DNA of 24,640 nt. It comes from JBBRLA01 sp038231615. Its GTDB lineage: Bacteria; Myxococcota_A; Polyangia; Palsa-1104; JAEUJZ01. Positions 21,970 through 24,640 of the stretch are shown one piece after another (position 1 is the stretch's first letter; each line of letters opens with the position of its first letter). The stretch spans positions 1-24,640 of the forward strand of contig JBBRLA010000033.1 of the NCBI GenBank assembly GCA_038231615.1, given 5' to 3'. The translations under genes were made by a program, and so were the position numbers. Under the pieces are notes generated by a model, which was given only the letters and a program-made list of their open reading frames with translations, was not told the origin of the DNA and made no database searches.

Positions 21970-22938
21970 ATGCGCAGCCTGCGACGAATCAAGCTATCTG
22001 GCTTCAAGTCCATCCGCGAAATGGACCTGACCCTGCGCCCCCTGAATGTCCTCATCGGCGCGAACGGTGCCGGGAAGTCAAATTTTCTATCGTTCTTCAC
22101 GCTCCTTGAGAGCTGGATCTTTGGGCGGCTGGACGAGTACATTATCGATCAGGGGGGCATGGATGTGCTGCTTCACCACGGCAGCGGGCGCACCAGGCAG
22201 ATCGATGCAGAGCTGGTGGTCGATACCGGCGACGGTCTGCTCATGACGCGATTCAGTCTGTCCAGCGAGCAGAAATATTCCCATGAAAAAGATGGGATTT
22301 ACCTACCCTGGATTCTTTTCAATCATCTTTTCGACAGATCTCAAGACTCGCCACCCAGACAACCGGGACAAGCAAGCAAGACCGAATTCTACTATCCCGA
22401 CGGCAGCAACACCGCTGCCTACCTTCGCATGCTCCAGAAGGAGCACGCCGGCCACTACGTTCAAATCCGCGACGCCGTGCGTATGGTGGCGCCCTTCTTC
22501 GATGACTTCTCGCTGGAGCCGACGCGAGGCGGGCAGATCCTGTTGGAATGGAAAGATCGCCAGACCGGCAGCTTCTTCAATGCCAGGCAATTGTCGGATG
22601 GCACGCTGAGCTTCATCTGTCTGGCCACGCTGCTGCTGCAGCCCAGTCCGCCCAGTCTGATCTTGATCGACGAGCCCGAACTGGGGCTGCATCCATACGC
22701 CCTGAATCTGCTTTCGGCGATGCTCAAGAGCGCCGCTACCCGGACCCAGATCATCGTATCGACGCAGTCGGTGACGCTGCTCGACCAGTTCGACGATCCG
22801 GAGGACGTCATCGTCGTCGATCGACAAGAGGACCAGTCCGTGTTCCGCCACCTGGATCGACAGGCGCTTTCGCTCTGGCTGGAGGAGTACTCCCTGGGCG
22901 AACTGTGGCAGAAGAACGTGCTCGGCGGCAGGCCATGA
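21970..22938 (+). CDS. AAA_21/OLD-like ATPase of a two-gene nuclease (defence) module
   Basis: 322 residues. The N-terminus is of the RecF/SMC type: LRRIKLSGFKSIREMDLTLRPLNVLIGANGAGKSNFL (Walker A at 30-38). Then come PDGSNTAAYLRMLQKEHAGHYVQIRDAVRMVAPFFDDF, typical of this ATPase family, the signature-like LSDGT (208-212), Walker B ILIDEPELGLHP (from residue 231) and VSTQSVTLLDQF. The stretch between RFSL (~95) and FDRSQDSP (~121) is short; in relatives I recall about 40 more residues here, so a deletion is possible. The local sequence is AT-rich. The stop overlaps the DUF4276 ATG (ATGA), so the two products are made together and probably form a complex, as in OLD, Gabija or PARIS, where an ABC-type ATPase controls a TOPRIM nuclease. 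Confidence 0.85.
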   Translation: MRSLRRIKLSGFKSIREMDLTLRPLNVLIGANGAGKSNFLSFFTLLESWIFGRLDEYIIDQGGMDVLLHHGSGRTRQIDAELVVDTGDGLLMTRFSLSSEQKYSHEKDGIYLPWILFNHLFDRSQDSPPRQPGQASKTEFYYPDGSNTAAYLRMLQKEHAGHYVQIRDAVRMVAPFFDDFSLEPTRGGQILLEWKDRQTGSFFNARQLSDGTLSFICLATLLLQPSPPSLILIDEPELGLHPYALNLLSAMLKSAATRTQIIVSTQSVTLLDQFDDPEDVIVVDRQEDQSVFRHLDRQALSLWLEEYSLGELWQKNVLGGRP

Positions 22939-23639
22939 AGCGCCTGTGCATCATGGTCGAGGGTCAGACCGAGGAGCGGTTTGTCAAAGACCTGCTGGCG
23001 CCGTACCTGGCCAGCCATGGCGTCTCGACCGAAGCGACTTGTATCTGCACCAAACAGATCGACGGGAGACGCGCGTTCCGCGGCGGACACGGCGGCCGTT
23101 ACGATTTGATCGAAAAAGACATCCTGCTTCGCCTCCGCTCGGATTCCGGCGTCGTCGTGACCACCCTGTTCGACTACTACGGGCTGCCGGGCACCTTCCC
23201 TGGCACGCAGTCTGCCTCCGGGCAGAGCAGCTACGATCGTGTGGCCCATCTGGAGCAAGAATTCGCCCGGTCGATCGCCTCCGCGTATCGGGCCGCGGCA
23301 AACAGGGATTTGAGCCCTGATCGCTTCATTCCAAACCTGATTCTGCATGAATTCGAGGGGCTCCTCTTCTCTTCGCCCAAGACCATCCAGGACGTGCTGG
23401 CTGACGCGCAACTCCTCGACAAGCTGAAGCAGATCGCGGGGGAGCATGGTTCCCCGGAAGAGATCAACGACTCGCTGAAGACCGCGCCCTCAAAACGGCT
23501 GCTGGCGCTCTATCCCGGCTATCAAAAGCCCCTGCACGGCAACCAGATCGCCGCCCGGATCGGGCTGGCTGAAATCCGCGCTCGCTGCCCCCACTTCGAC
23601 GGGTGGTTGCGCCGCCTCGAACCCCACTCAACCAAGTGA
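22935..23639 (+). CDS. DUF4276 family TOPRIM-like protein, partner of the ATPase
   Basis: 234 residues from ATG 22935; the frame continues upstream inside the ATPase gene as shadow. It begins MKRLCIMVEGQTEERFVKDLL, the DUF4276/TOPRIM opening with acidic Glu9 and Glu13. Next come VVVTTLFDYYGLPGTFPG (Asp80, second acidic strand), FIPNLILHEFEGLLFS (Glu139/Glu141) and the family's usual C-terminal part (INDSLKTAPSKRLLALYPGYQKPLHG). The set of acidic residues at strand ends fits a metal-dependent TOPRIM active site. DUF4276 genes are regularly paired with ATPases like the preceding one. The likely role is a nuclease effector of a defence or genome-maintenance module; no direct proof is in the sequence. 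The C-terminus ends next to truncated minus-strand genes. Confidence 0.85.
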   Translation: MKRLCIMVEGQTEERFVKDLLAPYLASHGVSTEATCICTKQIDGRRAFRGGHGGRYDLIEKDILLRLRSDSGVVVTTLFDYYGLPGTFPGTQSASGQSSYDRVAHLEQEFARSIASAYRAAANRDLSPDRFIPNLILHEFEGLLFSSPKTIQDVLADAQLLDKLKQIAGEHGSPEEINDSLKTAPSKRLLALYPGYQKPLHGNQIAARIGLAEIRARCPHFDGWLRRLEPHSTK

Positions 23640-23811
23640 ATCCGGGGAGACGGGCATTGATGGGGTCATCGTAGGAGAGGGGATAGCCCCAGCCGATGGC
23701 GATGTCCATGGTGTACGCAATGACGCAGCGATAGACGGTGAGCAGGGTCAGGACAACATCCAGAGCGGTCTTCCAGCGGGGCTGCGTGCGCAGGATGGGA
23801 AAAGAATACAT
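23640..23811 (-). pseudogene. Truncated membrane-protein gene remnant (right edge of the ATPase/DUF4276 module)
   Basis: On the minus strand ATG 23811 opens MYSFPILRTQPRWKTALDVV, then a hydrophobic stretch (VLTLLTVYRCVIAYTMDIAI) and GWGYPLSYDDPINARLPG. Composition is protein-like up to about 23640; beyond that the frame runs antisense through the DUF4276 gene to a stop at 23464 and becomes Arg/Ser-rich. The ATG follows, by 12 bases, a stop codon ending another minus-strand frame (...GPLKTPGDIEAIPT, about 23823-23895). Two adjacent old genes thus seem to have been cut off here. I do not recognise either family. Confidence 0.4.
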
Positions 23812-23978
23812 TGCGATGAGATTCAGGTGGGGATCGCCTCGATGTCACCGGGGGTTTTGAGCGGCCCGCCGTGAGTTCGACCTTTTCGGCGACGATGGCG
23901 GCGCTAGGTCCTGGATCGCCTGCTGGCCGGGCCGCTTTCGTGGCTTGCGAACTGTCCATGGGTACAGTAGGTTCTGCC

Positions 23979-24640
23979 ATGCTGCTCCACGGAAAAGGCC
24001 AACGGATCTTTGCCGATCCGAAGATGCCCCTGCCATTCCAGAAAATCTTTGGTACTCCTGACCACAAGCGTCTGCTCATCGATCTGCTCCATGCCCTTCT
24101 GGGACTGCCGGAGGCCGCCCGTATCCTGGACATCGAATATCTGTCTCCAGAGCAATTGCCTCGTCGAGATGGCGGGCCGAATCTGTCGATTCAGGGCGTC
24201 AGGTGTACCGACGCAGCAGGGGCACGATATGTGGTGGAACTGGGGCTTTTCCCGGTAGAAGGCTTCGAAAAGCGGGTCCTGCGAAATGCCGCCAAGGCGT
24301 ATGTCGAGCAGCTCGAGTCCGGGGAGGACTACGTCTCGCTGAACGATGTCATCTCGGTGAGCATCTGCAACTTCAAGCTTTTCGGGGAACATGTGAAGAT
24401 GCTCAGCCGGTGGCGAATGAAGGAAGAGGAAAGCGGGGAACTCGGCCTCTCGCAGATCCAGCATGTATTCCTGGAACTGCCCAAGTACGAAGGGAAGAGC
24501 CGGCCTCAGACGCTGGTGGAGAAGTGGGCCTTCTTCTTCAGGGAAGCGGAAAAACTCCGCGAGGTCCCCAAGGAGTTGCAAGAGGCGCCCTTCGCTCAGG
24601 CGCTGGAAGTGGTCAGGCGGGTGAACTTCAGCGAATGGGA
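23979..24640 (+). CDS. Rpn/PD-(D/E)XK 'recombination-promoting nuclease / putative transposase' family protein, active site probably lost (partial)
   Basis: The frame is open to the right edge (220+ residues). It aligns by eye to the Rpn/PDDEXK transposase-associated family: FADPKMPLPFQKIFGTPDHKRLLIDLLHALLGL against the usual 'FlnPKnDfaFKkIFG...nk..LisfLNalL', YLSPEQLP, VRCTDAAGARYVVEL, FEKRVLRNAAKAYVEQLESGEDYVSLNDVISVSICNFKLF. In the family the core reads 'lDv.c.d..G....iEmQ'. Here the Asp is Gly73 and the Gln is Gly89, with only Glu87 left, and the early Asp after PK is Pro17. Nuclease activity is therefore doubtful. ATGs at 23958 and 23895 are in frame; 23979 best fits family length. Confidence 0.75.
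   Translation, partial: MLLHGKGQRIFADPKMPLPFQKIFGTPDHKRLLIDLLHALLGLPEAARILDIEYLSPEQLPRRDGGPNLSIQGVRCTDAAGARYVVELGLFPVEGFEKRVLRNAAKAYVEQLESGEDYVSLNDVISVSICNFKLFGEHVKMLSRWRMKEEESGELGLSQIQHVFLELPKYEGKSRPQTLVEKWAFFFREAEKLREVPKELQEAPFAQALEVVRRVNFSEW

Overview
The window is GC-rich (clearly above 60% by eye) and densely packed. Most genes sit in long same-strand runs with 1- or 4-base stop/start overlaps. The gene content is a Cys-rich secreted lipoprotein with repeated CGxC motifs, a ZU5-like lipoprotein, a MoxR/DUF58 operon, an FkbH/ACP operon and a FemAB-like transferase. This suggests a deltaproteobacterial-type genome, most likely Myxococcota. That placement is inferred from gene style; there is no rRNA or marker gene here.

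Layout. (1) 1-149: the N-terminus of a coiled-coil protein, running off the left edge on the minus strand. (2) 272-1473, minus: a Cys-rich lipoprotein gene split by one frameshift. (3) 1766-1948: a small XRE-type HTH fragment without a convincing start, ending in a 14-bp tandem duplication. (4) 2055-3080: a DUF2156/LPG-synthase C-terminal domain protein, then 3170-5101: a large polytopic membrane protein resembling GT-C glycosyltransferases. (5) 5158-11470, plus: an apparent operon of two unknown membrane proteins, a parvulin-type PPIase probably attached to or exported across the membrane, a DUF4350 protein, a MoxR AAA+ ATPase and a DUF58 protein. The DUF58 gene carries a 30-bp in-frame tandem repeat whose relatives lie at its start and just beyond its stop. 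(6) 11642-12702: an Alvin/YfhL-type 2[4Fe-4S] ferredoxin and a ZU5-like lipoprotein. (7) 12704-12863: a 160-bp foldback element between convergent genes. (8) 18944 down to 12938, minus: a six-gene translationally coupled operon, ACP - FkbH (HAD-IIIC) - GNAT - VOC - FemAB-like - beta-propeller membrane protein, with a promoter that predicts a leaderless ACP message. (9) 21760 down to 19073, minus: an MgtA-type Mg2+ P-type ATPase. (10) 21970-23639, plus: an ATPase (AAA_21/OLD-like) overlapping a DUF4276 TOPRIM-like protein, a candidate two-gene defence or nuclease module. (11) 23640-23895: remnants of minus-strand genes cut off at the module's right edge. (12) 23979 to the right edge: an Rpn/PD-(D/E)XK family protein whose catalytic positions look lost.

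How the parts fit together. Several units point to the cell envelope: the LPG-synthase-like protein, the GT-C-like protein, the MoxR/DUF58/PPIase operon and the lipoproteins. The ACP/FkbH operon has the parts to load a three-carbon glyceryl unit onto a carrier protein and pass it on through GNAT/FemAB-type transferases, plausibly to decorate a surface glycan or lipid. The acceptor is unknown. Both window ends have lower GC and carry accessory, fragmentary genes, as expected of exchangeable DNA.

The strongest leads are the ATPase/DUF4276 pair, the ACP/FkbH/GNAT/VOC/FemAB operon, the in-frame repeat expansions in two unrelated enzymes, and the 160-bp foldback.
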